This document shows, piece after piece, positions 25,859 through 35,139 of a stretch of 64,000 nucleotides of DNA. The stretch spans positions 2,985,217 through 3,049,216 of the forward strand of contig NZ_KI421513.1 in NCBI RefSeq assembly GCF_000473325.1, written 5' to 3'. The position numbers and the translations under genes were made by a program. Below the pieces are notes generated by a model. That model worked only from the letters and a program-made list of their open reading frames with translations. It did not search any database and had not been told where the DNA came from. Each line of letters starts with the position of its first letter. Position 1 is the first letter of the stretch. The stretch is from Leisingera caerulea DSM 24564 (lineage in GTDB: Bacteria > Pseudomonadota > Alphaproteobacteria > Rhodobacterales > Rhodobacteraceae).

Positions 25859-25889
25859 AGATAACGGTGTGTTGGCTGCTAGATTTTCT

Positions 25890-26138
25890 ACAGCAGTCTT
25901 GGCTCGGTGCGGTATCGCAACGCCATGTCGAAAAGCACCTTTATTCAAAAGCAGGTCTGGATGGCGGCATGGCTGAGGTTCTGCTGGCGTCTAGCCTGCC
26001 GGTTGGTGCAGCATGCCATCGCAACTGCGGGGCGAACCAGATCGTCAGCGAGCCACAGCGCTTGAGCGCTTTGTTGCGGGCGGTCAAGCTCCTGGTCTTG
26101 TAAGTCTGTGGTGTCGGTCTGCTCATGTAACCCAGCAA
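25890..26138 (-). pseudogene. IS5-family transposase N-terminal remnant
   Basis: On the minus strand YKTRSLTARNKALKRCGSL then TIWFAPQLRWHAAPTG is the standard N-terminus of IS5-type transposases. A frame change follows with LSHAAIQTC, and another with FDMALRYRTEPRLL, matching the family's 'AAIQTCL...FGMALRQT' region in broken form. About 250 bases survive with at least two frameshifts; no intact ends or full ORF. The rest of the 533-base gap 25859-26391 has no gene. Confidence 0.7.
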
Positions 26139-26201
26139 TCATGCTGGATGCATGACATGAATCCCCCTTAGGGATTTGTGCAATACAGCTCACAAGCTAA
26201 C

Positions 26202-26221
26202 AAAAACCTCCGCACGGAGGC
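26202..26221 (-). terminator. hairpin with T-run, minus strand
   Basis: CCTCCG/CGGAGG stem (26207-26220) followed on the minus strand by TTTTTG. It faces the transposase remnant rather than any intact gene; it may shield the island operon from antisense reading. Confidence 0.4.
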
Positions 26222-26391
26222 TCGCTTCGTTGACGTGTGCGTTGCCAATCGCAAGCAATAGTGGACCACTTCTCAAAGAAAAGTCTGGGGTCATGGACTT
26301 TCGGAGCAGTTTAGTGCGTCAGTGTTTCCTCTTGTGGTTGCGTGCAGATGAGCGGAGTGTTTCTACATAGAAGAGAATCGGAATGGGTTGA

Positions 26392-27480
26392 ATGGACAAG
26401 AGAATTTTCGACACGCTTCAAGCTCGCACCCCTTGGACGCTTGCTAACCGGGCAATGAAACGGTCGGGGTTGAACGGGGCACAGGGATGGGATGGAGCGA
26501 TTGAAAAGCACAAAGATGCAGATAATCCAGCCGCCGAAACAACATTGAAGGAACTTCTGAGGCAGCACGCGCTCTGCGGCGAGAAGATGACAAAGTTCTA
26601 TCCTGCCTCCACCGAAGTTCTAGCTGCTCTGAGAGAGGCAATCGGCAATCTGGAAGTAGCTGACCACCCGTTCACGGCCAGCTTTCCCATGGTTCTTTCT
26701 GAAGAGGAGCTACTGCAAACAGACGCCGAGCCGGTACTCGTAAGCGTAGAGAAATCGGATGATGGGATTGGCGCCGTTTTTTCGGCGATGATAAAGCTGA
26801 CTTCTCGTGAGGAAATTCCTATCGGGGAACTTTTCGAAGACCCGGAGGAAGTCAAGGAGCGCTACGATGAGGTCATCGGTCTCAAGTTCCAAGCAGTTCA
26901 ACTATTCAACGTCATCTGGGTTCCTCATCACGACGACTTTGTAGAAATTCGAACCGATTTTCCAAAGGGAATGAAGCAAGAGCTAGCACATGAACTGCAG
27001 TCTCAGTACAAAAGCATTGCTAACAGCATGCTGCAAGAGCCTGAGCTATCCGATCCACTGGACTTGTTCCCTCTAATTGAGGCTATGTACGAAGATGCGA
27101 AGGAAGGTACCGTAGTCGAGCTTAGCTTCAAGACTTCTACAGCCTCTATCAAGAATGAGAAGATGAGACGGACTCGTCTATGTCTAAGGGAAGAACTGTA
27201 CCATAAGGGTGGTAAGGAAGCCCTTGATACAAAAATCGAGCCTTTTAAAGTCAGTATTAGGTGGGAGTTCCAATCAGAAGGGCAGGACTACCAGCCAGAG
27301 CTTACTCTCGCGGGAACATCTAGAGGTAGGCAAACAGTGGCCGGAGCATCCAAGGGGCAACTTGTGTCGGGTGCAGTTATCAAGAACTGCATCGGTAGTG
27401 TGGACTATGAACACGTTAAGGAGCGTTTGGTACATCACCTCAGCAAAATTGAGGAAGAACAACCGGACTTAGTTGAGTAA
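26392..27480 (+). CDS. unknown protein, first gene of a three-gene operon
   Basis: 362 residues, acidic, soluble, no recognised family. Apparent alpha/beta segments occur at about 90-165 (EPVLVSVEKSDDGIGAVFSA) and at about 265-320 (KVSIRWEF; ELTLAGTSRG). No P-loop, nuclease or membrane motif. It ends two bases before the GTG of the next gene, so it belongs to one transcript with 27483 and 27893. In defence operons a large unknown protein next to a nuclease is often a sensor or regulator; that is inference only. Confidence 0.68.
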   Translation: MDKRIFDTLQARTPWTLANRAMKRSGLNGAQGWDGAIEKHKDADNPAAETTLKELLRQHALCGEKMTKFYPASTEVLAALREAIGNLEVADHPFTASFPMVLSEEELLQTDAEPVLVSVEKSDDGIGAVFSAMIKLTSREEIPIGELFEDPEEVKERYDEVIGLKFQAVQLFNVIWVPHHDDFVEIRTDFPKGMKQELAHELQSQYKSIANSMLQEPELSDPLDLFPLIEAMYEDAKEGTVVELSFKTSTASIKNEKMRRTRLCLREELYHKGGKEALDTKIEPFKVSIRWEFQSEGQDYQPELTLAGTSRGRQTVAGASKGQLVSGAVIKNCIGSVDYEHVKERLVHHLSKIEEEQPDLVE

Positions 27481-27482
27481 CC

Positions 27483-27896
27483 GTGGACCGTAGTGAGATC
27501 ACCGCAGGTATTAAACAATACTGGGGGCAGACGCCCGCCGGTGATCTCAGCTTATTGCTGGTTGATCGCATTCTTTCGATACGCCCAGAGGCCGCTGCTG
27601 CGCTGTCCTATCGAAATCTGATCGACTTAGCCGAATTAGACGCACTTTCAACAGAACTTCTCGCTGCTGTGAATATTTTGACTACCTCAGAATTCGCGAT
27701 TCTGGATGCAGGGGGATTTTTTGTCGACTCTGATGACGAAAGCTATGAATTGACCTCTGAAGATTTCGATCGAGTTGTTAGAGAGAATGTTTTGGTGCAT
27801 CCAGTTCGAGGGGAGTTGGTGGAAGACCCAGCCTCTAAAGTTTCTCCCTTTTTTTCCCTTAAAGAGGAAGTGCACGACGGGAGTAAAACGTCGTGA
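27483..27896 (+). CDS. unknown small acidic protein, second gene of operon
   Basis: 137 residues, strongly acidic, helical. GTG 27483 lies two bases after the previous stop, and its own stop overlaps the next GTG (GTGA). LTTSEFAILDAGGFFVDSDD and SYELTSEDFDRVVRE suggest a compact globular domain. No family recognised. Acidic surface and position suggest a protein partner or inhibitor of the adjacent nuclease. Confidence 0.65.
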   Translation: MDRSEITAGIKQYWGQTPAGDLSLLLVDRILSIRPEAAAALSYRNLIDLAELDALSTELLAAVNILTTSEFAILDAGGFFVDSDDESYELTSEDFDRVVRENVLVHPVRGELVEDPASKVSPFFSLKEEVHDGSKTS

Positions 27897-28522
27897 CTAG
27901 TGATATTACAGTGAGCACACTTCTTTTGCACCAGCAAGGGACAGCAATTGAAGCTGCCAACTTATACACATTAGCGCAATCCCATGATGCCAGATTGCAA
28001 GCGGTAAGGAAGGTTCTAGATTTCGCGTGCAATGAGCTTGAAATCAATAAGCACCTGAAGCAAGATCTTAGTGAAGATCAGTTGACAATTGAAATTTGCC
28101 AGTTTTTAAGTGCGCTGGGTTTTCAGCCCAGACATGATGAGCAGGTTGGCGGGCACTGTGATATAGTCGTCCGTGGGAAAGATATGTTCCTATGGTTGGC
28201 TGAGGCAAAATGGCACAACAGTTACGGCTGGCTGGATAAGGGTTTTAAGCAGCTTTCAACTCGATACTCTACGGGTGTTTCGGGGCAAGATCAGGCTGAA
28301 GTCGTGATCTACTGTAAAAACAAAGACGCCGTTGCAATGATGCAAAAATGGCGTAAAGAACTGTCCTCTAGAAATGGCGACATTAAAACATTCGATAGCG
28401 AAGGTGAAAACCCCTTAGAGTTTTGGTCAGAACACTCTCACGTGGCTTCTGGTATGACTTTTAAAGTTCGTCATAAAGCCGTGGTATTGTATCATCAGCC
28501 AGTCGATAATGTATCCGCGTAA
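27893..28522 (+). CDS. PD-(D/E)xK nuclease-like protein, third gene of operon
   Basis: 209 residues. The core reads LTIEICQFLSALGFQPRHDE, VGGHCDIVV, then FLWLAEAKWH: helix with Glu, the catalytic Asp in G-H-C-D, and E-A-K, followed by KQLSTRYSTG as the second helix with Gln. This is a restriction-endonuclease-like fold. GTG 27893 overlaps the preceding stop by GTGA. It is followed by about 250 bases without a gene. Together with the two upstream genes it forms a candidate defence system whose trigger and target are unknown. Confidence 0.78.
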   Translation: MTSDITVSTLLLHQQGTAIEAANLYTLAQSHDARLQAVRKVLDFACNELEINKHLKQDLSEDQLTIEICQFLSALGFQPRHDEQVGGHCDIVVRGKDMFLWLAEAKWHNSYGWLDKGFKQLSTRYSTGVSGQDQAEVVIYCKNKDAVAMMQKWRKELSSRNGDIKTFDSEGENPLEFWSEHSHVASGMTFKVRHKAVVLYHQPVDNVSA

Positions 28523-28776
28523 ATCGTTGCAGGCTGATCGTGGGCTTCCTTCAATGAGGTGGCGACACGATTTATGAGGTCAGTGTGCCTCCTATGGTGT
28601 TCCGACTCTGATTGGCGGAAATTCTCTAAATACCATTTAGGATCACAATTTCATGAGTGATTTGACCTTAAAGAAAAAGTTGTGATTTTTCATATCCTTG
28701 ACTCAAGTATGACGGCGGCAGACACTGTTGCTGCTATCTGGTTTTGAAGTCTACGTGGAAGTTGGCGGTTCGAACT

Positions 28777-29025
28777 ATGAGTAAGGCGCCGAAGACAGAT
28801 TCGAACTACGAGTTCGAACCTACTGCAATAAGTCGTGAGTGCATGAACTCACTTCGCTCAATAGCTGATGCTTTTGTCGACCTAAGCTTTGGAAATCTGC
28901 AAACAGGCTTTTCCGATAAAAAGGTCAGGGATGACATTAGGCAGTTCTTCGAATCTTCTTCGCAGGCGCAGAGGAGGAGAAGATGGAGAACTTTTCAAAG
29001 AAAAGCAGGGTGCAGAAATGTTTGA
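28777..29025 (+). CDS. possible small protein upstream of the recombinase
   Basis: 82 residues from ATG 28777; no clear ribosome site. The first 60 look like a helical protein (ECMNSLRSIADAFVDLSFGN), while the basic end (QRRRRWRTFQRK) overlaps the recombinase start by 43 bases. It could be a recombination directionality factor, which are often encoded next to large serine recombinases, or not a gene at all. Confidence 0.4.
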   Translation: MSKAPKTDSNYEFEPTAISRECMNSLRSIADAFVDLSFGNLQTGFSDKKVRDDIRQFFESSSQAQRRRRWRTFQRKAGCRNV

Positions 29026-30557
29026 TTTACTGCCGTGTCTCTTCAAGGAAGCAAGAGCGAGAGGGGTCAGGTCTTTCAGGGCAAGAACGAAGTTGTCGAG
29101 ACTATGCCAAGTTAAAAGGGTATAGGGTTGTCGAATTCATAGATGATGTGTTTTCTGGAGCCTATTCTGATCGCCCGGGTGTTAAGAGGTTAGAGCAATT
29201 TCTTACAAGGGTGAACCCTAAGGAATATGTGGTGATTGTATACGACATTTCGAGGTTTGCCCGGGACATTGTTGCTCATAGAGCGGTTCGAAACTTAATT
29301 GGGTCCACGGGCGCAGGCATAGAAAGTCCAAATGTTGTGTTTGGCCATGATGCGAGTTCTCGGTTTGCTGAAGAGGTTCAAGCTCTTTTTGCGCAGTACG
29401 AAAGAGAGAGGATAGTCGAAACAGCGAAAAGTCGGTCGCTTGCTAGACTTAGAAACGGTTATTGGGTTTTTCCAAAACCTCCCGGATACAAGTACGAAAA
29501 GGATATTGGGGGCGGGAAGATTCTAGTAAGGGATGAACCTGTGGCCACAATTGTTGAAAATGTCCTGAATGGTTTCGCATCGGGTCGTTTCCAGTCTCAG
29601 GCCGAAATACAACGTTACCTAGACGCGAATCCAGGCTTTCCCAAGGCGCGTGCGAGTAAATCGATAAAGATTGATCTTGTAGCAAGAATGCTGAAAAATC
29701 TCCTTTACGCAGGCTACCTCCAGCAGAAGAAGTGGGGCGTACCTCTCACCAAGGCAAAGCACGAAGCGCTGATCACTTACGAGACCTTTCAGGTTATTCA
29801 ATCGCGTCTTAATGAACGAGCAGTCGCTCCGGCTCGACCGAACATCAAACGTGATTTTGTCCTAAGTGGTGTCATGAAATGCGGAAATTGTGGGAGAAGT
29901 ATTACCTACTGTTGGTCAAGAAGCCACTCGGGTAAAAAATACCCATACTACCTATGCCCCAATCGTACTTGTCCTGATGGGGGGAAGTCGATCCGACGTG
30001 GCAAACTTGAACGGGAGTTCGAAGAAATCCTGCGTGGCCTGTCGCCGTCCGAGGAAGTGTTCGAAGTTGCGGAAAGGGTTTTTCGATCCGCATGGAAGAC
30101 ACGAGTTGAAAAGTTCGCGGTGGAAACTAGGAAACTGCGAAAGCGCTCCAACCAGATCGATCAAGAGATTGAAGAGCTAGTAAAGTTGGTAACAGGCAAC
30201 CCCACCAGCCCAGTCGTGGGAGCCTACGAAAGGAAGATAGTCGATCTGCACTCCGAAAAGGCTTTAATCGACGAAAGGGCCGAGAGTGTGTGTCAGCCTT
30301 CCACTGACTTTGACGAAATGTTCGAACTCTCAATGGCGTTTCTGTCAAGCCCTTATGATGTGTGGAAAAATTGCGGTTACACTGTAAGAAGAATGATCCT
30401 TCGGTTGGTTTTTCCACACCGAATTGTCTTCAGTCTAAATGAAGGGCTTCGAACCCCAGAAACCACCTTTCCGTTCAAGGTTTTAACGTTTCTGAGGCAG
30501 GCAAATTTCAGGTTGGTAGGCCCGGCAGGATTCGAACCTGCAACCAAAGCGTTATGA
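28983..30557 (+). CDS. large serine recombinase
   Basis: 524 residues. Resolvase domain with catalytic Ser20 (IYCRVSSRKQ) and SGQERSCRDYA, DISRFARD; recombinase domain (GYKYEKDIGGGK; AKHEALITYETF); zinc ribbon (MKCGNCGRSITYC ... YYLCPNRTCPDGG); C-terminal coiled coil at about 385-440. GGAGGAG precedes ATG 28983. The last 14 codons (from GPAGFEPATKAL back to the core) lie inside the tRNA(CAT) gene. In an excised circle the frame would instead continue from 24674 for about 39 codons to TGA 24790-24792. Confidence 0.93.
   Translation: MENFSKKSRVQKCLIYCRVSSRKQEREGSGLSGQERSCRDYAKLKGYRVVEFIDDVFSGAYSDRPGVKRLEQFLTRVNPKEYVVIVYDISRFARDIVAHRAVRNLIGSTGAGIESPNVVFGHDASSRFAEEVQALFAQYERERIVETAKSRSLARLRNGYWVFPKPPGYKYEKDIGGGKILVRDEPVATIVENVLNGFASGRFQSQAEIQRYLDANPGFPKARASKSIKIDLVARMLKNLLYAGYLQQKKWGVPLTKAKHEALITYETFQVIQSRLNERAVAPARPNIKRDFVLSGVMKCGNCGRSITYCWSRSHSGKKYPYYLCPNRTCPDGGKSIRRGKLEREFEEILRGLSPSEEVFEVAERVFRSAWKTRVEKFAVETRKLRKRSNQIDQEIEELVKLVTGNPTSPVVGAYERKIVDLHSEKALIDERAESVCQPSTDFDEMFELSMAFLSSPYDVWKNCGYTVRRMILRLVFPHRIVFSLNEGLRTPETTFPFKVLTFLRQANFRLVGPAGFEPATKAL
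30514..30522. repeat. right attachment core inside tRNA(CAT)
   Basis: TGGTAGGCC, shared with 24665-24673. It is the CCA and acceptor end of the tRNA and also in-frame coding sequence of the serine recombinase. Confidence 0.6.
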
Positions 30558-30589
30558 GCGCTCTGCTCTAACCGTTGAGCTACAGGCCC
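30514..30589 (-). tRNA. tRNA with CAT anticodon, probably tRNA-Ile2
   Basis: 76 bases including CCA. Acceptor GGGCCTG, D arm with GGTTAGAGCAG, anticodon loop CTCATAA, T arm GGTTCGAATCC. The CAT anticodon together with the GGTTAGAGC...CGCTCATAACGC context resembles the lysidine-modified tRNA-Ile2 rather than initiator or elongator Met; the choice needs TilS identity elements. Site of the serine-recombinase insertion. Confidence 0.93.
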
Positions 30590-30745
30590 GCCACAGACCC
30601 GTGGTTAGAAAATGGCGGGCAGGAGGTCAAGCGGCGATTGCACCGCAGCGCCGCGGCCGCGGCCTTCTGTGCCGGGATGCAATCGCTTGTTTCCTTCTGT
30701 TCCGCCTTGCGCTAAAGGCTGCCGCAACGTGTTGGAAGGAGCCAG

Positions 30746-31791
<1,046 letters not shown>

Positions 31792-31795
<4 letters not shown>

Positions 31796-32388
31796 GCCAC
31801 AAAAAGGTCGCGATCCTGATTTCCGGCGGCGGCTCCAACATGGTGTCGCTGCTGGATAGCATGACCGAGGACCATCCGGCACGGCCCTGTCTGGTCCTGT
31901 CTAACAACGCCGATGCCGGGGGGCTGGCCAAGGCCGCCGCCGCAGGCGTGGCCACCGCCGTGGTGGATCACCGCCCCTTCAACGGCGACCGCGAGGCCTT
32001 TGAGGCCGAACTGGTGAAGCCAATCTTCGAGGTGGGCGCTGACATCGTCTGTCTGGCCGGGTTCATGCGGGTTCTGACCGCGGGCTTTGTGTCGCAGTTC
32101 GAAGGCCGGATGCTGAACATCCACCCGTCGCTGCTGCCCAAATACAAGGGCCTCCACACACACGCCCGCGCCTTGGAGGCAGGCGACGCTGAGCACGGCT
32201 GCACCGTGCATGAGGTGACACCGCGTCTGGACGACGGCCCGGTTCTGGGTCAGGCCCGGGTGCCGGTTCTGCCCGGCGACACGCCGGACACGCTGGCGGC
32301 GCGGGTGCTGGTGCAAGAGCACAAGCTGTACCCGGCCGTGCTGCGCCGCTTTGCCGCTGGCGACAAGACTCCGGTTCAACTGGCCTAG
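31792..32388 (+). CDS. purN: phosphoribosylglycinamide formyltransferase
   Basis: 198 residues. PurN transfers formyl from 10-formyl-THF to GAR in purine synthesis. Motifs: [44 protein letters not shown] (His-Pro-Ser-Leu-Leu-Pro), and [12 protein letters not shown] 31792 overlaps the purM stop by GTGA. Its TAG stop overlaps tail to tail with the stop of the small ORF on the other strand. Confidence 0.98.
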
Positions 32389-32570
32389 CGTCTGTCTTGA
32401 ACGGCTGCGCTGTTGCCATGCCAGTCCAGCGGATTTTGCGCCGGGGCCGGGGCCATAAGCGCGGGCAGGCCAAACAGAACCAGCAAAGCAGCAGCCGCGA
32501 GCAGCGGAATCAACTTGCGAAACGGTGCAGCTCCTGCGGTTTTTGCGGGGGAAAGGTCGAGTGCAGTCAT
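32385..32570 (-). CDS. small single-pass membrane protein, unknown
   Basis: 61 residues with one hydrophobic helix (LIPLLAAAALLVLFGLPALM) after a short basic N-terminus, and a C-terminal tail of about 20. CAGGAGAA precedes ATG 32570 with 8-9 base spacing, which favours a real gene. It lies tail to tail with purN, their stop codons overlapping. No family recognised. Confidence 0.5.
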   Translation of the reverse strand: MTALDLSPAKTAGAAPFRKLIPLLAAAALLVLFGLPALMAPAPAQNPLDWHGNSAAVQDRR

Positions 32571-32799
32571 CGGTCATTCTCCTGTTTGCGATGCTCAGCT
32601 AATTTAGGAACTGCACACGCATCAGAAAAATGAATGTTTGGCGAAATAATATCACAAACCGTGAAGTCTTGTTGTGCCGGAGCGCCAGTGGCTGTGCTGC
32701 TTGCAGCGCAAATCCACGGCAGCCGCGGCACCTGTTTGCATTGCCCGGAACAAGCGCGTATCACGGCCCGGCCCACGTGAGATTGAAAAGCGGTATTTG

Positions 32800-33957
32800 A
32801 TGAAAACCCTGACCACCACCGAAGAACTGCAGGCATTTTGCGATGCTACCGCACAATATCCCTATGTCACGGTGGATACCGAATTTCTGCGTGAACGGAC
32901 CTATTACTCCAAGCTCTGCCTGATCCAGCTGGCCTTTTCCGGCGACGGGGAAAACGACGCGGTGCTGGTCGACCCGCTGGCCGATGGCATCTCGCTGGAG
33001 CCGCTTTATGCGCTGTTCCGCAATGAGAACGTGGTCAAGGTGTTCCATGCGGCGCGCCAGGATCTGGAGATTTTCTGGGTCGAGGCCAGCGTCTTTCCCA
33101 AGCCGCTGTTTGACACCCAGGTTGCGGCGATGGTCTGCGGCTTTGGCGAGCAGGCGGGCTATGAAACCCTGGTGCGCAAGATCGTCAAACAGGGGCTGGA
33201 CAAAACCTCGCGCTTTACTGACTGGTCGCGCCGCCCGCTGAGCGAGGCGCAGAAGACATATGCGCTGGCGGATGTGACCCATCTGCGCAAGATCTATGAA
33301 TTTCTGGCAGCCGAGCTGGAAAAGAGCGGCCGGTCCCATTGGGTGGCGGAAGAGTTGCAGGTGCTGACCGACCCGGCGACCTATGACATCCAGCCGCAGG
33401 ACGCGTGGAAGCGGGTCAAGACCCGCACCAATTCGGGCAAGTTCCTGGCGGTGGTTCGCGAGCTGGCGGCGTTCCGCGAAACCTACGCGCAGAGCAACAA
33501 CGTGCCGCGCAACCGGGTGTTCAAGGATGACGCGCTGGTAGAGCTGGCCTCTACCAAACCGCGCACCGCGGCAGAGCTTGGCGGCTCCCGTCTGCTGCTG
33601 CGCGAGGCCCGCAAAGGCGCGATTGCCGAAGGCATCCTGGAAGCGGTGGCCAAGGGCGTCAGCTGCCCGCCTGAAAATTTCCCCCGCCTGGACCGCAGCA
33701 AGGAAAAGCTGCAGGTGAACCCGGCGCTGGCGGATCTTCTGCGGGTGCTCCTGAAGGCCAAGACCGAGGCTGAAGGCGTGGCCGCCAAGCTTATTGCGCC
33801 GAGTTCCGACCTGGACGCTATTGCCGCGGGTTTGCGCGATGTGCCGGCCCTCAGCGGCTGGCGCCGCGAAGTGTTCGGCGCGGATGCGCTGCGGCTGTGC
33901 GAAGGCAAAATCGGCCTTGCTGCCAAGGGGCAGGCGGTGCAGGTTGTGGAGCTGTAA
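32800..33957 (+). CDS. rnd: ribonuclease D
   Basis: 385 residues, usual length. 3'-5' exoribonuclease for tRNA and stable-RNA 3' maturation. DEDD motifs: TVDTEFLRE, FHAARQDLEIF, and YALADVTHL, followed by an HRDC domain at about 210-290 (VVRELAAFRE, RNRVFKDDALVEL). ATG 32800 begins at the catalytic domain; the longer frame to 32674 has no matching family sequence. A bidirectional terminator follows. Confidence 0.97.
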   Translation: MKTLTTTEELQAFCDATAQYPYVTVDTEFLRERTYYSKLCLIQLAFSGDGENDAVLVDPLADGISLEPLYALFRNENVVKVFHAARQDLEIFWVEASVFPKPLFDTQVAAMVCGFGEQAGYETLVRKIVKQGLDKTSRFTDWSRRPLSEAQKTYALADVTHLRKIYEFLAAELEKSGRSHWVAEELQVLTDPATYDIQPQDAWKRVKTRTNSGKFLAVVRELAAFRETYAQSNNVPRNRVFKDDALVELASTKPRTAAELGGSRLLLREARKGAIAEGILEAVAKGVSCPPENFPRLDRSKEKLQVNPALADLLRVLLKAKTEAEGVAAKLIAPSSDLDAIAAGLRDVPALSGWRREVFGADALRLCEGKIGLAAKGQAVQVVEL

Positions 33958-33981
33958 TCCAGCCCGCAGCCGCACAAAAGA

Positions 33982-34006
33982 AACGCCCGCAGATGCGGGC
34001 GTTTTT
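33982..34006. terminator. bidirectional rho-independent terminator
   Basis: AACGCCCGC/GCGGGCGTT stem with AGAT loop; T-run TTTTTCG on the plus strand (rnd) and TTTCTTTTG on the minus strand (lipoprotein gene). Confidence 0.92.
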
Positions 34007-34035
34007 CGTTTCCGGTCCGTCTGCAACTCGCTGCG

Positions 34036-34548
34036 TCAACGGCGGCGGCTTTCCCGTGCGTTCTCTGCGCCGTTCACGCGGACCAGACGGATTGCCTCAA
34101 GATCCTGATTCGACAGCGTTCGGGCGGCGTGCAGAGTGCGGCTGAATTCGCTGCCCTTCAGGGTCGCTTCCTCCGGATAGACCACGCGGAAGTCATAGGC
34201 CAGGACGCCGTCCTCTGCTGTCTCCGCCTTGCGCAGCTCGACATCAAATGCGCCCTGGCGCGCGGCAACGCCTGAGGCATGGATGATGGCCCCGGAGGCG
34301 GTGCGCTCAATCTGCAGCCCGGTGACCTGGCTGATCAGGACGCTTTTGTCCTCTGGCGGCTTCTTGGCGAAAATCCCGCGCGCGTTGCTTTCCTGCGGCA
34401 GCAGCGGGTTGGTGCCCTCCGGCACAGTTGCCTCTGCGGGGGCGGATCTGCCGAACCAGTTGGTGGGGTTGACCCGCGAGTCCTTCCAGCCGCCGCAGCC
34501 GGCCAGCACCAGCGTTGCGGCCAATGTGAGAGCCAATGGTTTGTGCAT
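34036..34548 (-). CDS. lipoprotein of unknown function
   Basis: 170 residues with a clear lipoprotein signal (MHKPLALTLAATLVLAGCGG, lipobox LAGC), so it is exported and membrane-anchored. The mature part has a single beta-rich domain (SVLISQVTGLQIERTASGAI; DGVLAYDFRVVYPEEA). Conserved hypothetical in this group as far as I can tell; function unknown. ATG 34548 is chosen over the longer frame because it starts the signal peptide. Confidence 0.8.
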   Translation of the reverse strand: MHKPLALTLAATLVLAGCGGWKDSRVNPTNWFGRSAPAEATVPEGTNPLLPQESNARGIFAKKPPEDKSVLISQVTGLQIERTASGAIIHASGVAARQGAFDVELRKAETAEDGVLAYDFRVVYPEEATLKGSEFSRTLHAARTLSNQDLEAIRLVRVNGAENARESRRR

Positions 34549-34683
34549 CTGTCCCCGCCCATTCAAAATGTCTTTGCAAGGGATTACCCGATTGGCCGAA
34601 GCTTGAAAAGCTGTTGAAATGGGGCGGGCAGGGGCTTAGGTGCTGATCAGCCCCGGAATGCGGATTTTGAGGATAGACGGACG

Positions 34684-35094
34684 ATGGCCACAGCCGCCTT
34701 TGAAGAGATCGTGGAAGACTTCGAGTTCATGGAGGACTGGGAGGACCGCTACCGCCATGTGATCGACCTGGGCAAGGCGATGGAGCCGCTGGACGACGCG
34801 CTGAAGGTGCCCGCCACCAAGGTCGACGGCTGCGCCAGCCAGGTCTGGCTGCATGCCACAGTCGAAGGCGGGGTGTTCCGCTTCGATGGAGACAGCGACG
34901 CGATGATCGTGCGCGGGCTGATTGCGGTGCTGCGCAAGCTGTACAACGGCCTGCCCCTGCAGCAGGTGGCGTCGGTGGATGCCAAGGCGGAACTGGGTCG
35001 GCTGGAGCTGAATGAACATCTGTCCTCGCAGCGCTCCAACGGCCTCAGGGCGATGATCGAGCGGATCCGCGAAACCGCGATGGCGCAAGTCTGA
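34684..35094 (+). CDS. sufE: SufE cysteine-desulfuration protein
   Basis: 136 residues. SufE takes persulfide sulfur from SufS and passes it to the SufBCD scaffold in Fe-S assembly. The acceptor is Cys50 in KVDGCASQVWL; RYRHVIDLGKAM, GDSDAMIVRGLIAVL and LNEHLSSQRSNGLRAMIERI are characteristic. Solitary gene; the rest of suf is not in this window. Confidence 0.96.
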   Translation: MATAAFEEIVEDFEFMEDWEDRYRHVIDLGKAMEPLDDALKVPATKVDGCASQVWLHATVEGGVFRFDGDSDAMIVRGLIAVLRKLYNGLPLQQVASVDAKAELGRLELNEHLSSQRSNGLRAMIERIRETAMAQV

Positions 35095-35103
35095 GGATAG
35101 CGG

Positions 35104-35123
35104 GCGAGGGGCCGGCCCCTCGC
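35104..35123. terminator. perfect 20-bp GC palindrome between convergent genes
   Basis: GCGAGGGGCC/GGCCCCTCGC, 10-bp arms without loop, between the sufE stop and the DUF1638 stop. It is followed by GGGATATTTTCAGCC, an AT-rich string after a GC hairpin, as at 41391-41436. Probable terminator or mRNA-end hairpin. Confidence 0.5.
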
Positions 35124-35139
35124 GCTCCCCGGGATATTT

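Larger units (their letters stand above)
24665..30522. mobile_element. serine-recombinase island at tRNA(CAT) with TIR and nuclease cargo
   Basis: About 5.9 kb, visibly more AT-rich than its surroundings. The right boundary lies in tRNA(CAT), where the recombinase ORF also ends; the left boundary is the repeated 9-base core. Contents: TIR-like protein, IS5-type transposase remnant, three coupled genes ending in a PD-(D/E)xK nuclease, a small ORF and the recombinase. No replication, conjugation or packaging genes, so it seems a minimal integrative element dedicated to cargo. Confidence 0.72.
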
